In this document: piece by piece, positions 17,091-27,677 of the stretch
How positions within the stretch are numbered: the stretch's first letter is position 1
How the letters are laid out: each line of letters begins with the position of its first letter
Assembly: GCF_002022275.1 (NCBI RefSeq)
Contig: NZ_MSDF01000064.1
Span: 6,367 to 50,032 of the forward strand
DNA length: 43,666 bases
Direction: 5' to 3'
Source: Pseudomonas fluorescens
GTDB lineage: Bacteria > Pseudomonadota > Gammaproteobacteria > Pseudomonadales > Pseudomonadaceae
Notes under the pieces: generated by a model
Told to the model about the DNA's origin: nothing
Seen by the model: only the letters and a program-made list of their open reading frames with translations
Database searches by the model: none
Translations under genes and position numbers: made by a program

Positions 17091-18143
17091 ATGCACGCCA
17101 TTGTCTGCCACGCCTCGAAAGACCTGCGGGTCGACCCCCAGGATGAGCCGCAAACCCTCGCCCCCGACCAACTGCGCGTACGCATCGCCCGCGGTGGCAT
17201 CTGCGGCTCGGACTTGCATTACTACCAGCACGGCGGTTTCGGCACCGTGCGCCTGCGCGAGCCGATGGTGCTCGGCCATGAAGTGTCGGCGGTGATCGAT
17301 GCCGTGGGCAGTGAGGCCGGGTTGTTCAAGGTGGGCCAGCGCATTGCGGTGTCGCCGTCGCGCCCGTGCGGGGGTTGCCGGTATTGCCATCAGGGTTTGC
17401 CGAATCACTGCCTGAACATGCGTTTTTACGGCAGTGCGATGCCCTTTCCGCACATTCAGGGTGCGTTTCGCCAGAGTCTGGTGATCGAGACGCATCAGGC
17501 CCATCGGCTGGCCGACACCGTCAGCCTCGCCGAAGGTGCATTGGCCGAACCGTTGTCGGTGGGTTTGCACGCGATCCAGCGCGCGGGTGCCGTGTTCGGC
17601 AAACGCGTTTTGGTGACCGGCTGCGGCCCGATCGGCAACCTGCTGATCGGCAGCCTGCGCGCCGCCGGAGCGGGTGAAATTGTCGCGGTGGACTTGTCTG
17701 CCAGCGCCCTCGCCTGCGCCGAAAAAATGGGCGCCACGCGCACTCATAACATTGCCGACGGGGCCGACGCGCTCAAGCGCTACACCGCCGAGAAAGGCTA
17801 CTTTGATGTGATGTTCGAAGTGTCCGGCAGCGCCCAGGCCCTGCGCAACGGGCTGGAATGCATCGCCCCGCGCGGCGTATTGGTGACGGTAGGTTTGGGC
17901 GGCGATGTATCGCTGCCGCTGAACTTGCTGGTGAGCCGTGAGATCGATTTGCGCGGTACCTTCCGGTTTCATTCGGAGTTTGCGCAGGCGGTGGATTTGC
18001 TTAACCGGCGGGTTATTGATGTGCGGCCGGTGATTTCTCATACCGTGCCGTTTGGGGATGCGGTGCAGGCGTTTGAATTGGCGGCGGATAAAACGCAGGC
18101 GATGAAAGTGGTGCTGGATTTCGGCGTGCCGGACCAGACTTAA
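17091..18143 (+). CDS. idnD: L-idonate 5-dehydrogenase
   Basis: 350 residues, zinc-dependent medium-chain dehydrogenase. Catalytic zinc ligands are in GGICGSDLHYYQHGGFG and the LGHE segment, and the structural zinc site is CGGCRYCHQGLPNHC near residues 90-105. A Rossmann segment VLVTGCGPIGNLLIG occurs near 175. The GGICGSDLHYY and RFYGSAMPFPHIQGAF segments are typical of L-idonate 5-dehydrogenase. It oxidises L-idonate to 5-ketogluconate, which the preceding IdnO reduces to gluconate. Last gene of the operon; a perfect 25-bp inverted repeat REPIN begins about 20 bp after the stop. Confidence 0.9.
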   Translation: MHAIVCHASKDLRVDPQDEPQTLAPDQLRVRIARGGICGSDLHYYQHGGFGTVRLREPMVLGHEVSAVIDAVGSEAGLFKVGQRIAVSPSRPCGGCRYCHQGLPNHCLNMRFYGSAMPFPHIQGAFRQSLVIETHQAHRLADTVSLAEGALAEPLSVGLHAIQRAGAVFGKRVLVTGCGPIGNLLIGSLRAAGAGEIVAVDLSASALACAEKMGATRTHNIADGADALKRYTAEKGYFDVMFEVSGSAQALRNGLECIAPRGVLVTVGLGGDVSLPLNLLVSREIDLRGTFRFHSEFAQAVDLLNRRVIDVRPVISHTVPFGDAVQAFELAADKTQAMKVVLDFGVPDQT

Positions 18144-18162
18144 CATCTGTTCGCTGACCGAG

Positions 18163-18252
18163 TGTGGGAGCTGGCTTGCCTGCGATGGCGGCGGCACTGT
18201 CGATACAGATGTCGCCTGAGCCACTGTCATCGCAGGCAAGCCAGCTCCCACA
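18163..18252. repeat. REPIN doublet between idnD and fetB
   Basis: Perfect 25-bp inverted repeat: arms 18163-18187 and 18228-18252, core GGGAGCTGGCTTGCCTGC, the same REP family as the array at 9743. The roughly 40-bp spacer again carries GGCGGCGGCA. It lies between converging genes, where such hairpins are often found and can act as transcript ends. Confidence 0.92.
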
Positions 18253-18278
18253 TTTGATCTGCAGTGTTCTTGAGGGGG

Positions 18279-19070
18279 TCAGCGCTCTTCCAGCCGATCG
18301 CGCAAAAACCGGTGGCTCGCCGAAAACAATCGCCGGTAGGTGAGCAACACCGCCCCCACCGTGCCCAGCGCCGACGACGCGGCGATCAAAAACATGATCA
18401 CGATCTGATAGCGCACCGCGTCCACCGGGCTCTCCCCTGCCAGTACCTGGCCGGTCATCATGCCGGGCAGGCTGACGATGCCGACCACGGTCATCTGGTT
18501 CAGCGTCGGGATCATCCCGGCGCGCACCGCTTGGCGAATCGCTTCCTGCGCGGCTTCCCATCGGGAACCGCCCAAAGCCAAAATCATCTCGATGGTGTTG
18601 CGGCCCGAGGTCAGCTCCTGGGTCATGCGTTCAATGCCCAACGACACGCCCGTCAGGGTATTCCCGAGGATCATCCCAAGAATCGGAATCGCGTACTGCG
18701 GCTCATACCACGGATGAATGCGGATCACCGCAAACAAGCCGACCGCCGTCACCAACCATGAACTGCCCCACACCGACAGAATGCTGTCGACGCGCTGCCC
18801 CTTGTACGTACGCCGCCCGCGCCCGGCTGCCGAGATGCCGGCGATCAAGGTCATCGCGCACATCAACGGCAGCACCACATACCAATAAGCGAATTCAAAC
18901 ACCCAGCCGAGCAGGTAACCGATCGCCAGTAACTGCACCACCGTACGCACTGCCGCCCACAGCAACTGGCGCTCCAGGCCCAGGCGCAGCAGCAGCGACA
19001 GCGCGCCATTGATCAGGATCAGCGAGGCGGCGATGCCCATGTCCAGCGCCGTGAGGTTTTGATAGTTCAT
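18279..19070 (-). CDS. fetB: FetB-type (UPF0014) ABC exporter permease
   Basis: 263 residues with about seven membrane spans. Family signatures are LGLERQLLWAAVRTVVQLLAIGYLL, then LIAGISAAGRGRR, the IPILGMILGNTLTGVSLGIERM segment, and LPGMMTGQVLAGESPVDAVRYQIVIMFLIAASS. FetB with FetA has been described as an iron exporter that protects against oxidative stress in E. coli; earlier names are YbbM/YbbL. Start ATG 19070 overlaps the fetA stop by four bases (ATGA), so the two are coupled. It ends just after the REPIN on the opposite side. Confidence 0.9.
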   Translation of the reverse strand: MNYQNLTALDMGIAASLILINGALSLLLRLGLERQLLWAAVRTVVQLLAIGYLLGWVFEFAYWYVVLPLMCAMTLIAGISAAGRGRRTYKGQRVDSILSVWGSSWLVTAVGLFAVIRIHPWYEPQYAIPILGMILGNTLTGVSLGIERMTQELTSGRNTIEMILALGGSRWEAAQEAIRQAVRAGMIPTLNQMTVVGIVSLPGMMTGQVLAGESPVDAVRYQIVIMFLIAASSALGTVGAVLLTYRRLFSASHRFLRDRLEER

Positions 19071-19750
19071 GGCTGGGCCGCTCCGCTCAATACCCCGGCA
19101 TCCATGTGCAAGTGGATGTCACTCATGCGCTGCGCCTGGTCCAGGTCGTGGGACACCCAGATATACGCGCGGGCTTTATCTGCGGCAAACCAGGCGTCGA
19201 TGAGTGCTTCAACGTCGCGAGAAGACGCGGGATCGAGGGCGGCGGTGGGTTCGTCCAGCAGCAGCACTTCGGGATTCAATTGCAGGGTGCGAATCAGCGA
19301 AACCACCTGGGATTCACCGCCCGACAGATCACCGGCGTTTTTCCCGAGAAAATCCGGGGATTTACCGGCATGCCCCAGCAGCGTGGTGACGGCCTGCAAA
19401 TCGAAACTGCGCGCGCGGAGCGTCTTGAGGCTGAACGGAAACCGCAGGTTGTCTTCCACCGTGCCTTCGAGCAAGGCCGGGCGTTGCGACAGGTAGCTGA
19501 TGTGGCTGCGGTAATCGGGAATCTGTGCGTTGGCTATCGGCTGGTTATTCCACAGGACTTGCCCCGAGGTCGGCGCGTCGAGCAAGGCCAGCGCCCGCAG
19601 GAACACGCTTTTGCCGGAGCCGGAGGAGCCGGTGATCGACACGCGGTCGGCACGGTGGAGGGTGAAATTCGTCGGCCGGAGTAAGAGCACCTCTCGGCGC
19701 TCGTCGTTGCGCGTGAGGCCCTGGGTCTCGATTAACGGCGTTTCAGTCAT
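19067..19750 (-). CDS. fetA: FetA-type ABC exporter ATPase
   Basis: 227 residues, a single ABC ATPase domain. Walker A is GSSGSGKS near residue 41, the signature is LSGGESQ, Walker B is VLLLDEPTAALD and the switch His is in WVSHD. The 4-bp overlap with the permease gene identifies it as the energising subunit of the FetAB pair. ATG 19750 is preferred, with a GAG element 5 nt upstream, over a TTG ten codons earlier. Divergent from the DUF1835 gene across 175 bp with no obvious operator. Confidence 0.88.
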   Translation of the reverse strand: MTETPLIETQGLTRNDERREVLLLRPTNFTLHRADRVSITGSSGSGKSVFLRALALLDAPTSGQVLWNNQPIANAQIPDYRSHISYLSQRPALLEGTVEDNLRFPFSLKTLRARSFDLQAVTTLLGHAGKSPDFLGKNAGDLSGGESQVVSLIRTLQLNPEVLLLDEPTAALDPASSRDVEALIDAWFAADKARAYIWVSHDLDQAQRMSDIHLHMDAGVLSGAAQP

Positions 19751-19925
19751 GAACTCGGTACTCGGTTTATCGGCTTGCAATCAACAACCCCACTGCCTAT
19801 ATTTCGTGCCTGGCGCTTTCTACGCCACCTTCCGCGGAAAGGGCTGCGCCCAGGATCTTGACTGAATTCTCCCATTTCTACGACTCCCACCCTTAAAGCG
19901 GACAAGGTGTGTACAAGGAGATCGT

Positions 19926-21131
19926 ATGTCGCAACGCCCATTACCCTCCAACACCAATGGCCGGCTGAACCTTGAGCAGCAGCGCAAGCGCGCCAAGGAA
20001 TGGTTGCCGCGCCTGAAAATCCAGGCCCCGAACGCGACCCTGTCCCAGGCGCAATGGGAGATCGCCAAGCAGTTGGGTTTCAGCAGTTGGTCCAAGCTCA
20101 AGGCGCATGTCGACGCACTCGACTTTGCCGCCCGACACCCCGACTTCCACGCCAGCGATGAGGCGCGCACCACCCATTGGCGTTGTGGCAATGACATTGC
20201 CCACAGCCTGCAGTTGGCCGGGTTCAAGGGGCAATTCCGGATGCTCACCGACCCTCTTTGCATGGGCCCGGTGCGTGAGGTGCCCACGGCAGATTATCGG
20301 GCGATGCGCAGCGCGTTCATCAGCCAGGCGTTTGCCTTGAACCCAGCCGACGCGACGCAGCGGCTCGCCGATGAATACGATCAGCTTGAAGCACTGGCCG
20401 ACTCCGAACACAGCGTGTTGTGGTGCGAGGCGGATGCCTATGACCAGTTGTTCCTGATTCGCGCGCTATCGGGGCTTGAACGGGCGCCTAAAAAGCTTGA
20501 GCTGATTGAGGTGGACCGTATTCCAGGCGTCGAGCGTTTTATCGGCATCGGCCAGTTGGCGCCCGACGTGCTGGCGTGGCTTTGGCCGCAGCGGCGCTTG
20601 ATTAATGACGAGGCTGTGCAGTTGGCGAAGCAGGCATGGAGCGCCTATTGCGCCAGCTCGCCCGTCAAGCTGGCGGAACTGGCTCACGGCACGCACCCTG
20701 CCCTGCCCTTTCTCGCGCCCGCGCTGAGGCGTCAGTTGCAGGAGTTACCAGGCATCAAGGACGGCGTGTCGCTGACCGAGCGCCTGGCCCTGACCTATAT
20801 CGCCGAAGCCGGGCCGGTGCCCTTCGGCCGAGTGTTCGCCGAGTTGATGGCCAAGCGCGAGCCGTTGCCGTTTCTGGGGGACATGATGTTCCACGCGTTG
20901 CTGCGCCCCTTGATCGATGGCGAGCAGCCTTTATTGACCGAAAGCGGTATTGACCGCGATTGGCCCAGACGTGAGTTGGCGTTGACGCCGTTAGGGCACG
21001 CGGTACTGAACGCAGACGCTTACTGGCTCGATCACGCCAGTCACGAGCGCTGGGTCGGCGGCGTTTGCCTGAAACCCCGCCAGCCCCATTGGGCAATAGG
21101 CGACAGCAACCGACCCGTAAGGCGAGATTGA
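19926..21131 (+). CDS. DUF1835 domain-containing protein
   Basis: 401 residues, soluble. After an N-terminal helical segment (LNLEQQRKRAKEWLPRLK, ending WSKLKAHVDAL), residues about 80-200 match the DUF1835 pattern (TTHWRCGNDIAHSLQLAGFKGQFRMLTDPLCMGPV and HSVLWCEADAYDQLFLIRALSGL). The C-terminal half (LTERLALTYIAEAGPVPFGRVFAEL; ELALTPLGHAVLNADAYWLDH) resembles the DUF3658 partner domain. Function is unknown. AAGGAG lies 6 nt before ATG 19926. It is convergent with the pseudo-receiver gene, 11 bp apart. Confidence 0.8.
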   Translation: MSQRPLPSNTNGRLNLEQQRKRAKEWLPRLKIQAPNATLSQAQWEIAKQLGFSSWSKLKAHVDALDFAARHPDFHASDEARTTHWRCGNDIAHSLQLAGFKGQFRMLTDPLCMGPVREVPTADYRAMRSAFISQAFALNPADATQRLADEYDQLEALADSEHSVLWCEADAYDQLFLIRALSGLERAPKKLELIEVDRIPGVERFIGIGQLAPDVLAWLWPQRRLINDEAVQLAKQAWSAYCASSPVKLAELAHGTHPALPFLAPALRRQLQELPGIKDGVSLTERLALTYIAEAGPVPFGRVFAELMAKREPLPFLGDMMFHALLRPLIDGEQPLLTESGIDRDWPRRELALTPLGHAVLNADAYWLDHASHERWVGGVCLKPRQPHWAIGDSNRPVRRD

Positions 21132-21142
21132 CCGACGCCGGT

Positions 21143-21664
21143 TCAGCGCTTGGGCACCAGCCCGATCGCGCACGCCACCACCGCCGGGTCACCCTCGCAT
21201 TTTGCTCGCGGGCTAATGGACGGCGGTACGCTGCCGCCGTCAACCGCACGTAACACAGGGCGTTCGACGGTCGGCAGGCTGTGCGCGGGGTCGACAATCT
21301 CCATGCAACGGCGCAACGAGTTGAAGTCGGGCGATTGCGAAAGTGACAAATGCAGGGTCTGGCTCACCGAGACCGACACCACCGAACTCAATGCGCACTG
21401 GCCGTCATAGATCAGTGTGTGGCGAATCAGCGGGTTGTCATGGCAGTACTTCAGCAGGTTGACCTGGCTGGAACGCACCAGCGCCGTGTTGATGATCAAC
21501 AGGTCGAACGCCACGCCCACCGACCGCGTCAGCCCCATCAATTCGTCAAATGAGCTGAGGGGGGCAATGCGGTGATAGCCCAGCTGGTTGAGCATTTTCT
21601 CGATCTTGAGTCGTTGCAGGAAATCCGCATCGGCAATCAGAAGGCGTAACGCTTTATTGGACAT
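21143..21664 (-). CDS. Pseudo-receiver (degenerate response-regulator) protein next to the fimbrial island
   Basis: 173 residues. Residues 1-120 look like a CheY-type receiver: a LRLLIADADFLQRLKIEKMLNQLGY first strand and helix with acidic ADAD, then FDLLIINTALV at the third strand. The position of the phospho-acceptor Asp is Asn59, and no conserved Thr/Ser or Lys of the active site is evident, so it probably cannot be phosphorylated in the normal way. The C-terminal 50 residues (PTVERPVLRAVDGGS) have no recognised fold and no output domain. It is divergent from the chaperone/adhesin pair, with two Rcs-box-like sites in the shared gap, so it is probably part of the fimbrial control circuit. 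ATG 21664 is chosen over ATG 21691; neither has a strong ribosome-binding site. Confidence 0.65.
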   Translation of the reverse strand: MSNKALRLLIADADFLQRLKIEKMLNQLGYHRIAPLSSFDELMGLTRSVGVAFDLLIINTALVRSSQVNLLKYCHDNPLIRHTLIYDGQCALSSVVSVSVSQTLHLSLSQSPDFNSLRRCMEIVDPAHSLPTVERPVLRAVDGGSVPPSISPRAKCEGDPAVVACAIGLVPKR

Positions 21665-21743
21665 AGGGTAAACCTGACAGTTGGGCATCAACGTCGATCA
21701 TTCAACGGTGAACACGGTAACGGTCAGGCGCCGACGATGACTT

Positions 21744-21757
21744 TAAGGCGATTCTGA
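21744..21757 (-). promoter_or_regulatory. Rcs-box-like site 1
   Basis: Plus strand TAAGGCGATTCTGA; its reverse complement TCAGAATCGCCTTA matches the motif TAAGAATCGTCTTA at 31638 in 11-12 of 14 positions. It lies between the divergent pseudo-receiver and chaperone genes, 43 bp (about four helical turns) from site 2. Confidence 0.5.
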
Positions 21758-21786
21758 AACGGTAAGCGGGGGCACCCTCCGACTTT

Positions 21787-21800
21787 TAAGAATCGCCTGA
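21787..21800 (+). promoter_or_regulatory. Rcs-box-like site 2
   Basis: TAAGAATCGCCTGA, 12 of 14 identical to the site before the major pilin gene. It lies 72 bp upstream of the chaperone start at 21872. The E. coli RcsAB box is close to TAAGAATATTCCTA, so an RcsB-type regulator is the likely ligand. Confidence 0.6.
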
Positions 21801-21871
21801 AAGCCTTGGCGCTCCCCGCCCCCTACCATGGTTTGCGTCGCCCAACGTACCCCTGGAATTGCCCTGTGTTG

Positions 21872-22552
21872 ATGTCACTGTTCAGAATGCTGCTGCTCGC
21901 CGGCTTGATGCTCGCCCTCGCGCCGCACGCCCGTGCGGCGCTGAAAATCGAAGGCACGCGCCTGATCTATTTTGGCCAGGACAAGGCGGCCACGATTGGC
22001 GTGGTCAACCAGGGGTCACAAGACGTGGTGGTGCAAACCTGGATCACCGGCGAAGACGACTCGGCCAGCCGCAGCGTGCCATTTGCGGCGACCGAGCCGC
22101 TGGTGCAACTCGGCGCAGAGGAGCATCACCCACTGCGGATTCTGTACGCTGGCGAAGGTTTGCCGGCCGATCGCGAGTCGCTGTTGTGGCTGAACATCAT
22201 GGAAATCCCGCGCAAGCCGGACGATCCCAATGCTGTGCAGTTTGCGATACGCCAACGCCTGAAGCTGTTCTATCGCCCGCCGCAACTGACCGGAGGCTCG
22301 GCCGAGGCAGTGCAGCAACTGGTCTGGAGCAGCGACGGGCAGACGCTCACCGTGCGCAACCCCAGCGTGTTCCACCTGTCGCTGGTGGACCTGCACACCG
22401 ACACCCAAGTGCTCAGCGACTACCTGCTGCTCAAGCCACGGGAAAGCAAAACCCTGAGCGCGCCCGGCACGCTGCCAACCGGCACCACCCTCCACTTCAC
22501 CGAAATCACTGACATCGGCTTGCAGGCCCGCCACAGCGCGGCACTCAAGTGA
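21872..22552 (+). CDS. Periplasmic fimbrial chaperone (CupD5-like)
   Basis: 226 residues. Signal peptide MSLFRMLLLAGLMLALAPHARA, then the two-domain PapD-type fold: ALKIEGTRLIYFGQDKAATIGVVNQG (edge strand), RILYAGEGLPADRESLLWLNIMEIP (the conserved DRES-x-WLN motif), and FAIRQRLKLFYRPPQL with the conserved Arg/Lys pair. It escorts pilus subunits, probably the adhesin encoded immediately downstream, to an outer-membrane usher. No usher is adjacent; the usher and a second chaperone lie about 10 kb away beyond the regulatory genes. ATG 21872 is chosen for the signal peptide. Two Rcs-box-like sites are upstream. Confidence 0.9.
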   Translation: MSLFRMLLLAGLMLALAPHARAALKIEGTRLIYFGQDKAATIGVVNQGSQDVVVQTWITGEDDSASRSVPFAATEPLVQLGAEEHHPLRILYAGEGLPADRESLLWLNIMEIPRKPDDPNAVQFAIRQRLKLFYRPPQLTGGSAEAVQQLVWSSDGQTLTVRNPSVFHLSLVDLHTDTQVLSDYLLLKPRESKTLSAPGTLPTGTTLHFTEITDIGLQARHSAALK

Positions 22553-22575
22553 TAGCTCGCGGGGTACTTGCACCT

Positions 22576-23559
22576 ATGACACTCACCAAACGTTTTCTAC
22601 CCCTGCTGCTGTGGGGCTGCGTCGCCCTGCCCGGCACCAGCTATGCACTGGCCTGCCGCGAGGATGGCACCGATTCGATCATCACCTCCGAGGCGCTGGG
22701 TACCGCGCTGGCAGTCGCCGCCGATGCGCCCAACGGCTCCATCATCTGGGAGTCGGGCCCACGCTCCACAAACGTGATTTGCAAGGACGACTACTTTCAC
22801 GGCCGCGAAGAAGTGTACTTCTACGTCAACCCGGCGGGCGTCAGCATTGGCAAGGGTATTCGCGTGGGCATCCGCTATAACAACATGCCGATCACCCAAA
22901 GCACCGGCAAGGTCGGCACCGGGTTCTTTTCCGACCGTGGCTGCACCGCGTCCAGCTGTGTGGGCTGGGACAAGGCCCGGTTCACCCTCAACTTCAGCGT
23001 ATTCATCGAAAAGTACGACCCCACACCGCCCAGCGGCCAGGCCAGTCAGTTGACTTCGTACCGCGTGTTCCAGCTGGACGGCGTGCGCGGGCTTAACTCA
23101 CGGCCCAACAGCAACTTCAACTACGTGGTCACCGGCATGAACGAGATCCGCTTCGTGCCGTGCACACCCGAACTGACCATCAGCCCCAGCACGGTGATTT
23201 TCCCCACACCCTCGCGCAAGGCGTCGATCGGTGAGGTTGCCAGCACGGCGAATTTCAGTTTGAACCTGCGCAAGGGCTGCGACACGCCCTACACCGTCAG
23301 CGCACGCTTTGCGACCACGCCGGGCGGCGGCAGCCTGATCGACGGGTTGCTGGTGCCGGCCAACAATAATTCTGTAGGCATTTCGCTGTCCCGCGCCGAG
23401 AGCGACAAGCAACTGCCGTTCAACAACTGGTTCACGCTGCAGGAGCTGATGGGGCTGGGTCAGAGCCACGATGAATTTCGCGCCGACCTGAAATGGCGAA
23501 CCCTGCCTTTACCCGGTGCATTCGACGCCGCCGTGGTGGTGGATATGTACTACAAGTAG
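22576..23559 (+). CDS. Fimbrial tip adhesin or minor subunit (CupD4-like)
   Basis: 327 residues. Signal peptide MTLTKRFLPLLLWGCVALPGTSYALA, then a Cys-rich N-terminal domain (LACREDG, NVICKDD, DRGCTASSCVGWDKARFTLNFSVFIEKY) and a C-terminal pilin-like domain (FVPCTPELTISPSTVIFPTP; LNLRKGCDTPYTVSARF; ending AVVVDMYYK). The two-domain build and length are those of chaperone-usher tip adhesins. It presumably sits at the fibre tip and binds a surface or carbohydrate; the receptor cannot be guessed. An in-frame GTG at 22549 overlaps the chaperone stop, but ATG 22576 gives the better signal peptide. The next gene begins 58 bp after the stop, with an Rcs-box-like site in the gap. Confidence 0.83.
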   Translation: MTLTKRFLPLLLWGCVALPGTSYALACREDGTDSIITSEALGTALAVAADAPNGSIIWESGPRSTNVICKDDYFHGREEVYFYVNPAGVSIGKGIRVGIRYNNMPITQSTGKVGTGFFSDRGCTASSCVGWDKARFTLNFSVFIEKYDPTPPSGQASQLTSYRVFQLDGVRGLNSRPNSNFNYVVTGMNEIRFVPCTPELTISPSTVIFPTPSRKASIGEVASTANFSLNLRKGCDTPYTVSARFATTPGGGSLIDGLLVPANNNSVGISLSRAESDKQLPFNNWFTLQELMGLGQSHDEFRADLKWRTLPLPGAFDAAVVVDMYYK

Positions 23560-23567
23560 AGGTTTTT

Positions 23568-23581
23568 TAAGGATCGTCTTA
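23568..23581 (+). promoter_or_regulatory. Rcs-box-like site 3
   Basis: TAAGGATCGTCTTA, 13 of 14 identical to the pilin-upstream site. It starts 9 bp after the adhesin stop and ends 35 bp before the first hybrid kinase start, suggesting autoregulation of the regulatory genes by the RcsB-like protein. Confidence 0.6.
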
Positions 23582-23616
23582 TGCCACCCGCACCGGCGGG
23601 CGAATAAAGTCTGCCG

Positions 23617-26401
<2,785 letters not shown>

Positions 26402-26415
<14 letters not shown>

Positions 26416-27595
26416 TATTTTGATTGTCGAGGACCATCCCCTGCAGCACATCTACCTGCAGCACCTGCTGGGTGAATTGGGGGATTTCATGCTCGAAACC
26501 GCCCAGGATGGCAAGGAAGCGCTGGCGCGTTTGCGCCAACGGGATTTCGACCTGGTACTGACCGACCTGCTGATGCCCGGCATGGACGGCGTGCAGTTTA
26601 TCCAGTGCCTGGCAAACCTGCGCTGCAAGCCGGCCCTGGCGATCATGAGCGCCGCGTCGCGGCGCATGCTGATGGCGGCCAGCCTGGTGGCCAAGAACCT
26701 TGACGTGGAAGTGATCGGACTGATCTCCAAGCCGGTCGCTGCCGACGCGTTGCGCAGTGTGGTGGACCAGCTCAAAAACACCGCGCGCAAACCTTCCCCC
26801 AGCGCGTCCGAACACCTGGATATCGACCGCCACACGTTGGTGCAGGCCATGAGCAACGGCCAGTTTCACGCGTGGTTCCAACCGAAAAAATCCCTGGCCA
26901 ACGGGCGCATCGTCGCCGCCGAAGCCCTGGTGCGCTGGATGCACCCCGAGCAAGGCGTGATGCTCCCCGCTGCGTTCCTGCCGGCCATCAAGGCCTTCGA
27001 ACTGGAAGAGCGCCTGTTGTGGCTGGTGCTCAAACAGGCCATCCATGCCCAGGAACGCTGGCGCCTGCGCGGGTATGAAATTCCGGTGTCGATCAACCTG
27101 CCCACGCACCTGCTCAACAGCCATGACCTGGCCGACCGCCTGCTGGAATTCGTGCTGCACTACGACGGCATCCCGGGGATGATCTGCTTTGAACTGATGG
27201 AGTGTTCGGTACCGCAGGACATCAGCAACTTCTACGCCGGCGCCTGTCGCTTGCGCATCAAGGGTTTCGGGTTGTCCCAGGACGACTTCGGCAAAGGCTA
27301 CAGCTCCTACCTCAACCTGGTGTCCACGCCGTTTACCGAACTCAAGATCGACCAGGCACTGGTCCAGGGCAGCCACGACAACGAAGGCATCGCCCAGGCG
27401 CTGGCGAGCATCATCGCGCTGGGTCGCAAACTGGGGTTGACCGTGGTTGCCGAAGGGGTCGAGACGCCCCAGCAACTGGCGCTGTTGCGCAAGATCGACT
27501 GCAATCAAGTGCAGGGTTTTCTGATCTCTCACGCAGTCTCTTCAGAACAATTTCAGCAATTGCTGAACAATGATGGCCCCGCGACATCTCACTAG
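26402..27595 (+). CDS. pvrR: Receiver-EAL cyclic-di-GMP phosphodiesterase, PvrR-like
   Basis: 397 residues. Residues 1-125 are a receiver (ILIVEDHPLQ; Asp55 in VLTDLLMPGMDG; LISKP lysine). Residues about 150-395 are an EAL domain with its catalytic motifs intact: E174 in AAEALVRW, the SINLP Asn, ELMECS Glu, DDFGKGYSS, LKIDQALV, VVAEGVET and QGFLIS. It should therefore hydrolyse c-di-GMP when phosphorylated, lowering adhesion or fimbria output, as PvrR and RocR do. The start lies 14 bp inside the upstream kinase gene, so the two are coupled and probably partners. ATG 26402 is preferred because the receiver begins exactly there. Confidence 0.9.
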
Positions 27596-27677
27596 CAGCC
27601 GGCCATGGATTATCTGCCCGATTTAAGGAGTAAGCTCCATCCTGTGCCGATTTTTCCTGCGCCTGCGGAACCCCCTG

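Noticed and set aside
19858..19890. TTGACT as a -35 element for the DUF1835 gene
   Set aside because: No acceptable -10 hexamer at 16-18 bp spacing.
27620..27650. TAAGGAGTAAGCTCC before the second kinase as an Rcs-box
   Set aside because: Shares only TAAGGA with the motif; the ATCGTCTTA half is absent.
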